DNA of 11,823 nt from an uncultured Caulobacteraceae bacterium. GTDB lineage: Bacteria > Pseudomonadota > Alphaproteobacteria > Caulobacterales > Caulobacteraceae. The stretch covers positions 1-11,823 of the forward strand of contig CALEOQ010000531.1 of NCBI GenBank assembly GCA_937910255.1, given 5' to 3'. Below, piece after piece: positions 1 through 8,781 of the stretch. Within the stretch, counting starts at the first letter, position 1; every line of letters starts with the position of its first letter. The notes below the pieces were generated by a model. It did not search any database. It was not told where the DNA came from and was given only the letters and a program-made list of their open reading frames with translations. The position numbers were made by a program, and so were the translations under genes.

Positions 1-1130
1 GCGTCGCCGGGGGGGATCGGGCCCCCCACGCCCGCCGCGGCGCCGTCACCGGCTCGGTCGGCAAGACCAGCGTCACCCAGGCGGTGCGCGTCGGCCTCGC
101 CATCGCCGGCAAGGCGCACGCTTCGGTGAAGTCTTACAACAACCATATCGGCGTGCCGCTCACCCTGGCGCGGATGCCCCGCGACACCGAGCGCGCGGTG
201 TTCGAGATCGGCATGAACCACGCCGACGAGATCACCCCCCTGTCGCAGATGGTGCGGCCCCATGCGGCGCTGATCACCACGGTGGGTCCGGTCCATGTGG
301 AGAACTTCCCCGACGGCGAGGCCGGGGTGGCCCGCGCCAAGGCCGAGATCTTCGACGGGATCGCGCCGGGCGGCGTGGCCATTCTCAACGCCGACAATGT
401 CTGGTTTGATCAACTGCGCAGCGCCGCCCAGGCGGCCGGCGCCCGGGTCCGCACCTTCGGCACGGCCGAAGGCTGCGACGCGCGGCTGACCGCCTTCAAC
501 CCGGGGCCGGGCGAGGCCATGGTGCGGGCGGTCTTGAACGGCCAGGCCCTGGACTTCCCGATCCTGCAGACCGGCTTCCACTGGGGGCTGAACAGCATGG
601 CGGTGCTGTTGATGCTGGAGGCCCTGGACGTGACGCTGGACGACGCCGTCACGGCCCTGGGCGCCTTCGAGCCCCTGGCCGGCCGCGGCGCCGAGCGCCA
701 GGTGGCGATCGCCGGCGGCGCCTTCACCCTGATCGACGAGAGCTACAACGCCAATCCGATCTCCATGGCCGCGGCGATTTCCAGTCTTGGCGCGCGCAAG
801 CCGCAGGGGCGGCGGATCGTCGCGCTGACCGACATGCTGGAGCTGGGGGCCGAGGCCGAAGCCTTCCACCACGCCCTGGCCGGGCCCCTGGAAGCCGCCG
901 ACGTGGATCTGGTCTTCTGCGCCGGGCCTTTGATGAAATCCCTCTGGGACGCCCTTCCTTCGACTCGTCGGGGCGGGTACGCCGAGAGCGCAGCCCAGAT
1001 TGGGCCGCAGGTCGTCCGGGCCGTAGAGCCCGGCGACATCGTGATGGTCAAAGGGTCCAACGGTTCCAAAGCGGGTGCGGTCGCCGCCGCCCTCGTCGAG
1101 GCTGGCCGTGAGCTTGGGGGGCAGGGCTGA
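1..1130 (+). CDS. murF: MurF, UDP-MurNAc-tripeptide:D-Ala-D-Ala ligase (5' partial)
   Basis: MurF uses ATP to join D-Ala-D-Ala to UDP-MurNAc-tripeptide in the cytoplasm, the last soluble step of the peptidoglycan precursor. The gene runs in from before the window: the frame is open from base 3, well ahead of the first start-like codon (GTG at 84), and the ATP P-loop TGSVGKTS is encoded from base 48. The N-terminal UMP-binding domain is therefore mostly missing, and 375 codons are visible. Further family motifs are NNHIGVPLTL and FEIGMNHADEI in the central ATPase domain, DESYNANPIS, DMLELG, and KGSNGSKAG near the C-terminus. The stop TGA at 1128-1130 shares its final A with the ATG of mraY, which implies translational coupling. 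No frameshift is seen. The identification is secure; the true start lies outside the window. Confidence 0.97.
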   Translation, partial: VAGGDRAPHARRGAVTGSVGKTSVTQAVRVGLAIAGKAHASVKSYNNHIGVPLTLARMPRDTERAVFEIGMNHADEITPLSQMVRPHAALITTVGPVHVENFPDGEAGVARAKAEIFDGIAPGGVAILNADNVWFDQLRSAAQAAGARVRTFGTAEGCDARLTAFNPGPGEAMVRAVLNGQALDFPILQTGFHWGLNSMAVLLMLEALDVTLDDAVTALGAFEPLAGRGAERQVAIAGGAFTLIDESYNANPISMAAAISSLGARKPQGRRIVALTDMLELGAEAEAFHHALAGPLEAADVDLVFCAGPLMKSLWDALPSTRRGGYAESAAQIGPQVVRAVEPGDIVMVKGSNGSKAGAVAAALVEAGRELGGQG

Positions 1131-2239
1131 TGTTCTATTGGCTCTACACGCAGATGTCGGCCGAGGGGCACGTGCCCCTGCTCAACCTGCTGAAATATCT
1201 GACCTTCCGCACGGGCATGGCGCTGTTCACCGCCCAGCTGGTGGTCATGCTCATGGGGTCGCGCTTCATCCGCTGGATGCAGGCCAAGCAGGGCAAGGGC
1301 CAGCCGATCCGCGCCGACGGCATCGAACGCCACATCGTCGAAAAGGCCGGCACCCCGACCATGGGCGGGGTGATGATCCTGGCCGGGCTGATCGTCGGCA
1401 CGCTGCTCTGGGCCGACCTCTCCAACATCTATGTCTGGGTGGTGCTGTTCGTGACCGCCAGCTACGGCGTCCTGGGCTTCACCGACGACTACGCCAAGGT
1501 CACCAAGCAGACGACGGCCGGGGTCTCCAGCCGCCTGCGCCTGATCCTGGAAGTGGCCATCGCGCTCGCCGCCGTGGCCATCCTGATCATCTATGGCGGC
1601 CGGACCGCGGAGTCGCCGGAACTGCCGACCTCGGTGGCCTTCCCGATCTTCAAGCAGCTGCTGTGGGACATGGGTTGGTTCTACCTGGTGTTCGGCGCCC
1701 TGGTGATCGTGGGTGCGGCCAATGCGGTGAACTTCACCGACGGCCTGGACGGCCTGGCCACCGTGCCGGTGATGATCGCCGCCGCCGCCTTCGGCCTGAT
1801 CGCCTATCTTGTCGGCAACTACCTGTTCTCCAACTACCTGCAGCTCCACTTCGTGCCGGGCGTGGGGGAGGTGGCCGTGCTGTGCGGGGCCATCATCGGC
1901 GCCGGCCTGGGCTTCCTCTGGTACAACGCCCCGCCGGCCAAGATCTTTATGGGCGACACCGGCTCCCTGGCCCTGGGCGGCGCCCTGGGCGCCGTCGCGG
2001 TGGCCACAAAGCACGAGATCGTCCTGGCCATCGTCGGCGGCCTGTTCGTGCTGGAAACCCTGTCGGTGATGATCCAAGTGGCCTCGTTCAAGCTCACCGG
2101 CCGCCGCGTCTTCCGCATGGCGCCGATCCACCATCATTTCGAAAAGCTCGGCTGGTCAGAGTCCACCGTGGTGATCCGGTTCTGGATCGTGGCGGTCATG
2201 CTCGCTCTGCTGGGTCTTGCGACCCTGAAGCTGCGATAG
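1130..2239 (+). CDS. mraY: MraY, phospho-MurNAc-pentapeptide translocase
   Basis: MraY is the integral inner-membrane enzyme that transfers phospho-MurNAc-pentapeptide from UDP to undecaprenyl phosphate, giving lipid I. The protein has 369 residues, a normal length, with about ten hydrophobic segments. Visible family motifs are AGTPTMGG (about 73-80), the catalytic Asp pair in GFTDDYAK (D119, D120), NAVNFTDGLDGLA (198-210), NAPPAKIFMGDTGS with D276, and the MAPIHHHFE motif with the three His at 334-336. All residues known to matter in the family are present. The ATG overlaps the murF stop by one base; a G-rich stretch at 1115-1121 may act as ribosome binding site. The gene sits between murF and murD, as in most dcw clusters. 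Confidence 0.98.
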   Translation: MFYWLYTQMSAEGHVPLLNLLKYLTFRTGMALFTAQLVVMLMGSRFIRWMQAKQGKGQPIRADGIERHIVEKAGTPTMGGVMILAGLIVGTLLWADLSNIYVWVVLFVTASYGVLGFTDDYAKVTKQTTAGVSSRLRLILEVAIALAAVAILIIYGGRTAESPELPTSVAFPIFKQLLWDMGWFYLVFGALVIVGAANAVNFTDGLDGLATVPVMIAAAAFGLIAYLVGNYLFSNYLQLHFVPGVGEVAVLCGAIIGAGLGFLWYNAPPAKIFMGDTGSLALGGALGAVAVATKHEIVLAIVGGLFVLETLSVMIQVASFKLTGRRVFRMAPIHHHFEKLGWSESTVVIRFWIVAVMLALLGLATLKLR

Positions 2240-2245
2240 GGAGGC
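2238..2245 (+). promoter_or_regulatory. Shine-Dalgarno site for murD
   Basis: AGGGAGGC starts inside the mraY stop codon and is a strong match to the anti-SD complement. It lies about 13 bases before the murD ATG at 2259, slightly longer than ideal. It supports that ATG as the start and separate ribosome loading after mraY. Confidence 0.55.
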
Positions 2246-2258
2246 TGGCGCGCAAACC

Positions 2259-3674
2259 ATGATCCCGGTCCGCGGTTTCGAAGGCAAGACAGTGGCTGTG
2301 TTCGGCCTGGCCCGCACAGGGCTTGCGGCCGCACGCGCCCTGCAGGCCGGCGGCGCCCAGGTGGCCCTGTGGGACGATCGTCCCGCCGCCCGCGAAGCCG
2401 CCCTGGCCGAAGGTTTCGAGCTGACCGATCTGAATTCCGCCGACTGGTGGGGATTCGCCGCCCTGCTGCTGTCGCCGGGCGTGCCGCTCACCCATCCCAC
2501 GCCGCACTGGACCGTCGAGCGCGCCAAGGCCGCCGGCGTCGAGATCGTCGGCGACATCGAGCTCTTCGCCCGGGCCGTCAACGCCGCGCCAGAGCATAAG
2601 CGACCCAAGGTCGTGGCCATCACCGGCACCAACGGCAAGTCCACCACCACGGCGCTCATCGCCCACATCTGCGCCAGCGCCGGCCGCGACACCCGCATGG
2701 GCGGCAATATCGGCTTCGGCGTGCTCGGCCTCGACGACATGCACGGCGGCGCCGTCTATGTGCTGGAGATGTCGTCCTATCAGCTGGACCTGACCTCGAG
2801 CCTGAAGCCCGATGTCTCCCTGCTGCTGAACATCACCCCCGACCACCTCGATCGCCATGGCGGCATGGACGGCTATGTGGCCGCCAAGCGCCGGGTGCTG
2901 CTGAACCAGGGCAAGGGCGACACCGCCATCATCGGGGTGGACGACCCCTACGGCCAGCGCATCTGCACCGAGGTGGTCGCCGCCAACCGCCGCACCATCG
3001 TGCCGATCTCGTCCAGCAAGGCCATCGGCCGGGGCGTCTATGTGCTCCAGGGCCTGTTGTACGACGCCACCGGCGAGCGCGCCGTCGAGATCGCCGACCT
3101 GCTGCGGGCCCGCTCGCTGCCGGGCCGGCACAACTGGCAAAATGCGGCGGCCGCCTACGCCGCGGCCCGGGGCCTGGGTCTGACGCCGGAAGAGGCGGCC
3201 GAGGGGCTGATGACCTTCCCCGGCCTCGCCCATCGCATGGAGACGGTCGGCCAGGTGGGGCGCGTGCGCTTCGTCAATGATTCCAAGGCCACCAACGCCG
3301 ACGCCGCCCGCCAGGCCATGTCGAGCTATCCCAAGATCTATTGGATCGCCGGCGGCCAGGCCAAGGCCGGCGGCATCGAGGGTCTGGCCGACCTCTTTCC
3401 CCGCATCGAAAAGGCCTATCTGATCGGCGAAGCCTCCCACACCTTCGCTGACGTGCTTACCGGCAAGGCGGCGGTCGCCGAATGCGGGACCCTGGAGCGG
3501 GCGGTCGAGCGGGCCTATGCCGACGCTGCGGCCTCGGGTCAGGACGCGGTCGTCCTCTTGTCGCCGGCCTGCGCCTCCTTCGACCAGTTCGCCGATTTCG
3601 AAGCCCGCGGGGACGCCTTCCGCCATGCGGTCCAGGCCCTTGAGTCTCCGGTCCAGCAGGGGGCTCGAGCGTGA
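2259..3674 (+). CDS. murD: MurD, UDP-MurNAc-L-Ala:D-Glu ligase
   Basis: MurD adds D-glutamate to UDP-MurNAc-L-Ala in an ATP-dependent cytoplasmic reaction. The protein is 471 residues long. Domain order fits the Mur ligase family: an N-terminal Rossmann-like UDP-binding domain beginning VAVFGLARTG, then the central ATPase with P-loop TGTNGKST (122-129), EMSSYQLD, NITPDHLDRHG, and YVAAKRRVL, whose K210 matches the Lys that is carbamylated in the family. The C-terminal domain carries HNWQNAAAAYAA, HRME, NDSKATN (340-346) and LSPACASFDQF (434-444), the last two typical of MurD rather than MurC/E/F. The stop overlaps the ftsW GTG by four bases (GTGA). Nothing is missing. Confidence 0.98.
   Translation: MIPVRGFEGKTVAVFGLARTGLAAARALQAGGAQVALWDDRPAAREAALAEGFELTDLNSADWWGFAALLLSPGVPLTHPTPHWTVERAKAAGVEIVGDIELFARAVNAAPEHKRPKVVAITGTNGKSTTTALIAHICASAGRDTRMGGNIGFGVLGLDDMHGGAVYVLEMSSYQLDLTSSLKPDVSLLLNITPDHLDRHGGMDGYVAAKRRVLLNQGKGDTAIIGVDDPYGQRICTEVVAANRRTIVPISSSKAIGRGVYVLQGLLYDATGERAVEIADLLRARSLPGRHNWQNAAAAYAAARGLGLTPEEAAEGLMTFPGLAHRMETVGQVGRVRFVNDSKATNADAARQAMSSYPKIYWIAGGQAKAGGIEGLADLFPRIEKAYLIGEASHTFADVLTGKAAVAECGTLERAVERAYADAAASGQDAVVLLSPACASFDQFADFEARGDAFRHAVQALESPVQQGARA
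3658..3663 (+). promoter_or_regulatory. Shine-Dalgarno site for ftsW
   Basis: AGGGGG inside the 3' end of murD stands seven bases before the GTG at 3671. Together with the GTGA overlap it supports this GTG as the ftsW start. Confidence 0.5.
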
Positions 3675-4876
3675 GCGCCGCCGATCCCGTGTCCGATCCC
3701 GCCACCCGGCCCAACCAGGCCCACGCCTTCGCGCGCAGCGACCGCTCGGCCCTGGGGGTCTGGTGGTGGACCATCGACCGCTGGCTGCTGGGCGCTGTGG
3801 CCCTTTTGATCGGCCTTGGCATCCTCCTGGCCTTCTCCGCCAGCCCAGCGGCGGCGGCGCGGATGAATGTCGGCGATCCCTTCCACTTCGCCATCCGCCA
3901 ATGCGTATTCGCCGTGATCGGCGCCGCAGTGCTGATCGGGACATCGATGCTCGACATCAAGTCGGTGCGGCGGGCGGCCTTCTTCATCTTCCTGGGCGCG
4001 ATCCTGCTGATGATCGCCCTGCCGTTCCTGGGCCACAACGCCAAGGGCGCCACCCGCTGGGTGCAGTTCGCCGGCTTCACCCTGCAGCCGTCCGAATTCA
4101 TGAAGCCGGCCCTGATCGTCCTGGTGGCCTGGATGTTCTCCGAGGGCCAGAAGGGGCAGGGCGTGCCCGGCGTCAGCATCGCCTTTGGCCTCTACGTCCT
4201 GGCTGTGGCGCTGTTGTTGATGCAGCCGGACCTGGGCCAGACCGTGCTGATCACCATCGCCTTCGGGGCGGCCTTCTGGATGGCCGGCGTGCCGCTCTCC
4301 TGGGTCATGCTGCTGGCGGCCACCGCGATCGCGGGCCTGTTCAGCACCTATTTCGTCTTCCCCCACGTGGCTGACCGCGTGAACCGCTTCTTCCGCCCTG
4401 AGGCCGCCGACACCCATCAGGTGGACCGGGCGGCCGAGGCCATTGCGGCGGGCGGTCTGTTCGGCCGTGGCCCCGGCGAGGGCGTCATGAAGCGCCACGT
4501 GCCCGACCTGCACAACGACTTCATCTATTCGGTGGGCGCCGAGGAATACGGCCTGATCTTCAGCCTGATCATCCTGGCGCTGTTTTCCGTGATCGTGATC
4601 CGCGGCCTCTACAAGGCGATGAAGCTCAGCAACGCCTTCGAGCAGGTGGCGGCCGCCGGCCTGTTCGTGCTGGTCGGTCAGCAGGCGATCATCAATGTGG
4701 CGGTCAACCTGAACCTGATCCCCACCAAGGGCATGACGCTGCCCTTCCTGTCCTACGGCGGCTCGTCCCTGATCGCCTCGGGCCTCACCCTTGGCCTGGC
4801 CTTGGCCCTGACCCGTCGCCGGCCGGGGGCCTACGCCCCCTCCGAAGGGCTCGCCAAGGCCGGCGCCTTCGCCTAA
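3671..4876 (+). CDS. ftsW: FtsW, septal peptidoglycan polymerase (SEDS family)
   Basis: FtsW is a multi-pass inner-membrane glycosyltransferase that polymerises lipid II at the division septum with its partner FtsI. The 401-residue protein has a hydrophilic N-terminal tail of about 30 residues followed by about ten hydrophobic segments. SEDS signatures are GHNAKGATRWVQ (121-132), LQPSEFMKPALIV (138-150), LMQPDLGQ, HNDFIYSVGAEEYGLI containing D283, which aligns with the Asp essential in SEDS polymerases, and IPTKGMTLPFLSYGGSS (350-366). The last motif together with its location in the dcw cluster points to FtsW rather than RodA. The start is GTG overlapping the murD stop by four bases. The C-terminal tail is short. 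No anomaly is seen. Confidence 0.96.
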   Translation: MSAADPVSDPATRPNQAHAFARSDRSALGVWWWTIDRWLLGAVALLIGLGILLAFSASPAAAARMNVGDPFHFAIRQCVFAVIGAAVLIGTSMLDIKSVRRAAFFIFLGAILLMIALPFLGHNAKGATRWVQFAGFTLQPSEFMKPALIVLVAWMFSEGQKGQGVPGVSIAFGLYVLAVALLLMQPDLGQTVLITIAFGAAFWMAGVPLSWVMLLAATAIAGLFSTYFVFPHVADRVNRFFRPEAADTHQVDRAAEAIAAGGLFGRGPGEGVMKRHVPDLHNDFIYSVGAEEYGLIFSLIILALFSVIVIRGLYKAMKLSNAFEQVAAAGLFVLVGQQAIINVAVNLNLIPTKGMTLPFLSYGGSSLIASGLTLGLALALTRRRPGAYAPSEGLAKAGAFA

Positions 4877-4885
4877 ACGCAAGCC

Positions 4886-5986
4886 ATGCGCAAGATCGCC
4901 GTGGTCGCCGCCGGGGGAACCGGGGGCCATCTCTTTCCCGCCCAGGCGCTCGCAGAGACGCTGATCGCCCGCGGCTGGCGGGTGGTCCTGGCGTCGGACG
5001 AGCGCGTCGCCGCCTTCGCCGAGAGCTTCCCCGCCGAGCAGCGGATCGGCCTGTCGGCCCGCACCTTCAAGTCCGGCGACCCCATCGGCATGGCCCAGGC
5101 CGGCCTGGCCATCATCCAGGGTGTTATGCAGGCCCGCGCCGCCTTCCGCCGCCTGGATCCGGCCGTCGTGGTGGGCTTTGGCGGCTATCCGTCGGTGCCC
5201 GGCCTGCTCGCCGGGATCACCCAGGGTCGGCCCACCGTGATCCACGAGCAGAACGCCGTCATGGGCCGGGCCAACCGCCGCCTGGCCAGCCATGTGACCG
5301 CCGTCGCCTGCGCCTTCCCGAGCCTGCAGAAGGCGCCGCCCAAGGTGGCCGAAAAGGCCGTGGTGGTGGGCAATCCGGTGCGCCAGGAAATCCGCGACCT
5401 GGCCGACAAGCCATATCTTCCACCTGAAGACGTCGGCACCCTGCGCCTGCTGGTCACCGGCGGCAGCCAGGGCGCGCGCCTGCTCTCGGAACTGATGCCC
5501 GAGGCGATCCGTGCGTTGCCCGAGGACCTCCGGGTGCGCCTGCGGGTCCAGCAGCAGACCCGCAAGGAGTCCATGGACGGCGCCCGGCGCATCTATGCCG
5601 ACGCCATGGTCGAGGCCGAGATCGCGCCTTTCTTCCGCGACATGGCCAGCCGCCTGCGCCAGGCCCATCTGGTGGTCGGCCGCGCCGGGGCCGGGACGGT
5701 GTGCGAGTTCGCCATCGCCGGCCGGCCCTCGATCCTGGTGCCGCTGGCCATCGCGTTGGACGACGACCAGGGCCAGAACGCCCAGGTCATGGTCGAGGCC
5801 GGCGGTGCGGTGATCGCGCGCGAGAACCAGCTGACCGTCGACTCCATGGCCAACGCCCTGGAAAAGCTGCTGACCAATCCAGAGCGCCTGGCCCGCATGT
5901 CGGCCGGCGCCCGCTCCATCGCCAAGCCGGACGCCGCCGAGCGTCTGGCCGACCTGGTCGAACAGACCGCCGCCCAGGGCCGTTAG
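4886..5986 (+). CDS. murG: MurG, lipid I N-acetylglucosaminyltransferase
   Basis: MurG transfers GlcNAc from UDP-GlcNAc to lipid I on the cytoplasmic face of the inner membrane, producing lipid II. The protein is a 366-residue GT-B glycosyltransferase (family GT28). The N-terminal half holds the glycine-rich loop AAGGTGGHLFPA with H15, GFGGYPSVPG (97-106) and IHEQNAVMGRANR (119-131). The C-terminal half holds the second glycine-rich loop VTGGSQGAR (190-198), then GRAGAGTVCEFAIAGRPS with E274, and DDDQGQNA (292-299) at the UDP-GlcNAc site. It begins nine bases after ftsW. I see no clear Shine-Dalgarno before its ATG, so it may depend on coupling with ftsW. Confidence 0.97.
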   Translation: MRKIAVVAAGGTGGHLFPAQALAETLIARGWRVVLASDERVAAFAESFPAEQRIGLSARTFKSGDPIGMAQAGLAIIQGVMQARAAFRRLDPAVVVGFGGYPSVPGLLAGITQGRPTVIHEQNAVMGRANRRLASHVTAVACAFPSLQKAPPKVAEKAVVVGNPVRQEIRDLADKPYLPPEDVGTLRLLVTGGSQGARLLSELMPEAIRALPEDLRVRLRVQQQTRKESMDGARRIYADAMVEAEIAPFFRDMASRLRQAHLVVGRAGAGTVCEFAIAGRPSILVPLAIALDDDQGQNAQVMVEAGGAVIARENQLTVDSMANALEKLLTNPERLARMSAGARSIAKPDAAERLADLVEQTAAQGR

Positions 5987-6019
5987 GCCCCTCGCTCAAG
6001 CCATAGGCCCCGCCGTCCC

Positions 6020-7444
6020 ATGAACCGCCGACGCCCCGTCCCCTTCGAACTCGGCCCCGTCCACTTCATCGGGATCGGCGGCATCGGCATGAGCGGCATC
6101 GCCGAGATCATGCTGCGCATCGGCTATACGGTGCAGGGCTCGGACTCCAAGGCCAGCGCCAATACCGAGCGCCTCGAAAAGCTGGGGGCCAAGATCTTCA
6201 TCGGCCACGAGGAAGGGCAGGTCGAAGGCGCCTCGGCGGTCGTCTATTCCACGGCGGTCAAGCAGGACAATCCCGAGATGCAGGCCGCCCGCGAGCGGCG
6301 CCTGCCGCTGGTGCGCCGCGCCGAGATGCTGGCCGAGCTGATGCGCCTGCAGTTCTCGGTGGCCGTGGGCGGCACCCACGGCAAGACCACCACCACCTCG
6401 ATGATCGCCTCCCTGCTCGACGCCGGCGGCCTGGATCCCACCGTGGTCAATGGCGGGATCATCAACGCCTATGGCACCAACGCCAAGGTGGGCGAGGGCG
6501 ACTGGATCGTCGTCGAGGCCGATGAGAGCGACGGCACCTTCCTGAAGCTGAAGTCCACCGTCGCGGTGGTGACCAATATCGACCCCGAGCACCTGGACCA
6601 CTACGGCGACTTCGACGCAGTGAAGAAGGCCTTCCAGGACTTCATCGAGAACATCCCCTTCTACGGTTTCGCCGCGGTCTGCACCGACCATCCTGAGGTC
6701 CTGGCCCTGACCTCCCGGGTCGAGAACCGCCGGCTGGTGACCTATGGGGTCAATCCTCAGGCCGAGGTCCGCGCCGAAAAGATATCCATGGGCCCGGACG
6801 GCGCCCATTTCGACGTGGTCATCCGGCCCCTGCAGGGCGAGCCGATCCGCATGGACGACCTGCACATGCCCATGGCCGGCATGCACAATGTGCTGAATGC
6901 GCTGGCCGCCGTGGCCGTGGCCCGCGAGCTGTCGGTGGACGCCGAGGCGATCCGCGCCGGCCTCACCGGCTTTGGCGGGGTCAAGCGCCGCTTCACCACC
7001 ACCGGGACCTCCGGCGGCGTGCGGGTGATCGACGACTATGGCCACCACCCGGTCGAGATCAGCTCGGTGCTGAAGGCCGCCCGCGCGGTGACCAACGGCC
7101 GGGTGCTGGCCGTGGTCCAGCCCCATCGCTATTCGCGGCTCAAGGACCTGTTCGAGGACTTCTGCGCCTGCTTCACCGACGCCGACGTGGTGATCGTGGC
7201 CGATGTCTATGCCGCCGGCGAAGCGCCCCTGGACGGCGCCAGCCGCGAGGCTCTGGTCGACGGTCTGCGCCGCTATGGCCATCGCCGCGCCCTGCCGCTT
7301 GCGGGGCCTGAAGACCTGGCCCGGCTGGTGCTTCAGGAGGCCAGGGACGGCGACCTGGTGGTCTGTCTGGGCGCCGGCGATATCACCAGCTGGGCCTACG
7401 CCCTGCCGGGCGAACTCGACGCCCTGCGCGCGAAGACGACATGA
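6020..7444 (+). CDS. murC: MurC, UDP-MurNAc:L-alanine ligase
   Basis: MurC adds L-alanine to UDP-MurNAc with ATP, the first amino acid of the stem peptide. The 474-residue protein shows the Mur ligase order: N-terminal Rossmann domain with the MurC-typical HFIGIGGIGMSG (15-26) and GSDSK; ATPase domain with P-loop GGTHGKTTTT (117-126), VEADESDGTF (165-174) and NIDPEHLDHYG (186-196); C-terminal domain with MAGMHNVLNALAA (285-297), DDYGHHPVE (338-346), QPHRYSR (367-373) and GAGDIT (451-456). It follows murG after 33 non-coding bases, the largest gap in the cluster, and I see no terminator or clear promoter in that gap. Its stop overlaps the start of murB by four bases (ATGA). Confidence 0.98.
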   Translation: MNRRRPVPFELGPVHFIGIGGIGMSGIAEIMLRIGYTVQGSDSKASANTERLEKLGAKIFIGHEEGQVEGASAVVYSTAVKQDNPEMQAARERRLPLVRRAEMLAELMRLQFSVAVGGTHGKTTTTSMIASLLDAGGLDPTVVNGGIINAYGTNAKVGEGDWIVVEADESDGTFLKLKSTVAVVTNIDPEHLDHYGDFDAVKKAFQDFIENIPFYGFAAVCTDHPEVLALTSRVENRRLVTYGVNPQAEVRAEKISMGPDGAHFDVVIRPLQGEPIRMDDLHMPMAGMHNVLNALAAVAVARELSVDAEAIRAGLTGFGGVKRRFTTTGTSGGVRVIDDYGHHPVEISSVLKAARAVTNGRVLAVVQPHRYSRLKDLFEDFCACFTDADVVIVADVYAAGEAPLDGASREALVDGLRRYGHRRALPLAGPEDLARLVLQEARDGDLVVCLGAGDITSWAYALPGELDALRAKTT

Positions 7445-8340
7445 GCTGGCGCGAGGCTCTGCCGACGGTCCGCGGCCGTCTGCTGAAGGACGAGCCGCTC
7501 TCGCCCTTCACCTGGTTCCGGGTGGGCGGGGCGGCCGATGTGCTCTTCCTGCCGGCCGACAGCGACGACCTGGCGGCCTTCCTGCGCGGCCTGGACCCCG
7601 CCGTCCCGGTCACGGTGCTGGGCGTCGGCTCCAATGTCATCATCCGCGATGGCGGGATCGAGGGCGTGGTGGTGCGTCTGGCCGGCAAGGCCTTTGGCCA
7701 GATCACGGTCGAGGGCCTGCGGGTCACCGCCGGCGCCGCGGCCCTGGACGCCATGGTCGCCCGCGCCGCGGCCAAGGCGGGCGTGGCCGGCCTGGAATTC
7801 TATGCCGGCATCCCGGGCTCCATCGGCGGCGCCCTGACCATGAACGCCGGCTGCTACGGCGCCGAGACCAAGGACGTGCTGATCTCCGCCAGCGGGATCG
7901 ACCGCTCCGGCGCGCGCCGCGACTTCGCCCTGGCCGACTTCGCCTACACCTATCGCCATAGCCAGGCGCCGCCCGACATCATCTGGACGGAGGCGGTCTA
8001 TGAAGGCCAGGCCGACGACCCCGCCGCCATCACCGCCCGCATCGACGAGATCACCGCGCGGCGCGAAACCACCCAGCCGATCCGCGAAAAGACCGGCGGC
8101 TCCACCTTCAAGAACCCGCCGGGCCACTCGGCCTGGAAGCTGGTGGACGAGGCCGGCTGGCGCGGCAAACCTCACGGCGGCGCCCTGTTCTCACCCCTGC
8201 ATTCCAACTTCATGATCAACACCGGCGAGGCCACGGCGGAAGATCTGGAGGGTCTGGGCGAAGCGGTGCGGGCCGACGTGGCGGAGAAGCTGGGGATCAC
8301 CCTCGACTGGGAAATCAAGCGGATCGGCCGGGCGGGCTGA
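7441..8340 (+). CDS. murB: MurB, UDP-N-acetylenolpyruvoylglucosamine reductase
   Basis: MurB is the FAD- and NADPH-dependent cytoplasmic reductase that converts UDP-GlcNAc-enolpyruvate to UDP-MurNAc. At 299 residues it has the size of the shorter type II form. FAD-domain motifs are TWFRVGGAAD (24-33), LGVGSNVIIRDGG (60-72) and AGIPGSIGGALTMNAGCYG (122-140). The substrate-binding domain has YTYRHS with R172, GGSTFKNP with the proton-donor Ser S221, HSNFMINTG (254-262), and a C-terminal LDWEIKRIG whose E291 fits the conserved acidic residue. It is the last gene of the plus-strand run here: its TGA is followed after three bases by the stop of an opposing toxin gene, with no terminator visible. 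ddl or ftsQ would usually come next in related bacteria. Confidence 0.97.
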   Translation: MSWREALPTVRGRLLKDEPLSPFTWFRVGGAADVLFLPADSDDLAAFLRGLDPAVPVTVLGVGSNVIIRDGGIEGVVVRLAGKAFGQITVEGLRVTAGAAALDAMVARAAAKAGVAGLEFYAGIPGSIGGALTMNAGCYGAETKDVLISASGIDRSGARRDFALADFAYTYRHSQAPPDIIWTEAVYEGQADDPAAITARIDEITARRETTQPIREKTGGSTFKNPPGHSAWKLVDEAGWRGKPHGGALFSPLHSNFMINTGEATAEDLEGLGEAVRADVAEKLGITLDWEIKRIGRAG

Positions 8341-8343
8341 GGT

Positions 8344-8781
8344 TCAGGTCGAGGGAATGTCTTCCCCGAAGCGCCAAGGATCGATGACGCGCAGCCCGCC
8401 AGCAGCAAACGCGCTCGCGTCGCGCGACGCCACAGCGAACCCGTGCGCGGCTGCGATGGCGGCGATGTAGCCATCCGGCGCCGGGAAGCCTCTTCCGGCG
8501 GCCCGCGCCCTGACGGCGAGACCGGCGTAGTGACGCGCCGCCGTGGTGTCGAACGGTAGGACCCGGTCGGCAAAGAGCGCTAGAGCCCCATCCACCAAAG
8601 CCGCCAGCTGATCCTTTCGTGCGCCGGGCGGCAGGGCGCCCACGCCGAACAGGAGTTCTGCGACGGTGACGCTGGAGATGAAGAGTGTCTCGGCCACCTG
8701 GTCATCGAGCCAGCGCCGAACCGTCGGGTTTGGCGCAGGCTTTATCGCCTCCGAGATGACATTGGTGTCGAGCAGGATCAT
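8344..8781 (-). CDS. PIN-domain toxin, FitB/VapC type
   Basis: This is the probable toxin of a type II toxin-antitoxin pair, a metal-dependent ribonuclease of the PIN family. The 145-residue protein starts MILLDTNVISEAIKP, the classic PIN opening with D5. The other expected acidic residues are present: E42 in VAELLFG, D103 in PAPDGYIAAIAA and D121 in ASRDASAF. The ending GLRVIDPW matches the FitB-like branch, as does the spacing of the acidic residues. All four being intact suggests an active enzyme; its RNA target cannot be told from sequence. The ATG overlaps the antitoxin stop by four bases (ATGA), the usual coupling. Its stop faces that of murB across three bases, so any read-through from the cell-wall operon would make RNA antisense to the toxin. 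Confidence 0.93.
   Translation of the reverse strand: MILLDTNVISEAIKPAPNPTVRRWLDDQVAETLFISSVTVAELLFGVGALPPGARKDQLAALVDGALALFADRVLPFDTTAARHYAGLAVRARAAGRGFPAPDGYIAAIAAAHGFAVASRDASAFAAGGLRVIDPWRFGEDIPST

Noticed and set aside
9..27. G-run and C-run (seven G, six C) that could form a hairpin
   Set aside because: It is inside murF coding sequence and the frame continues correctly through it; no sign of a regulatory role or frameshift.
1075..2262. A 395-codon plus-strand frame overlapping mraY
   Set aside because: It is an out-of-frame reading of mraY, dominated by Arg, Gly and Pro, with no motif; mraY is fully intact in its own frame.
3539..5668. A 709-codon open frame on the minus strand, and similar long antisense frames at 743-2137, 2196-3944 and 5996-7282
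   Set aside because: They lie opposite clear mur/fts genes. Their translations are rich in Gly, His, Asp, Gln and Arg with no recognisable domain, as expected for the complementary frame of high-GC codons.
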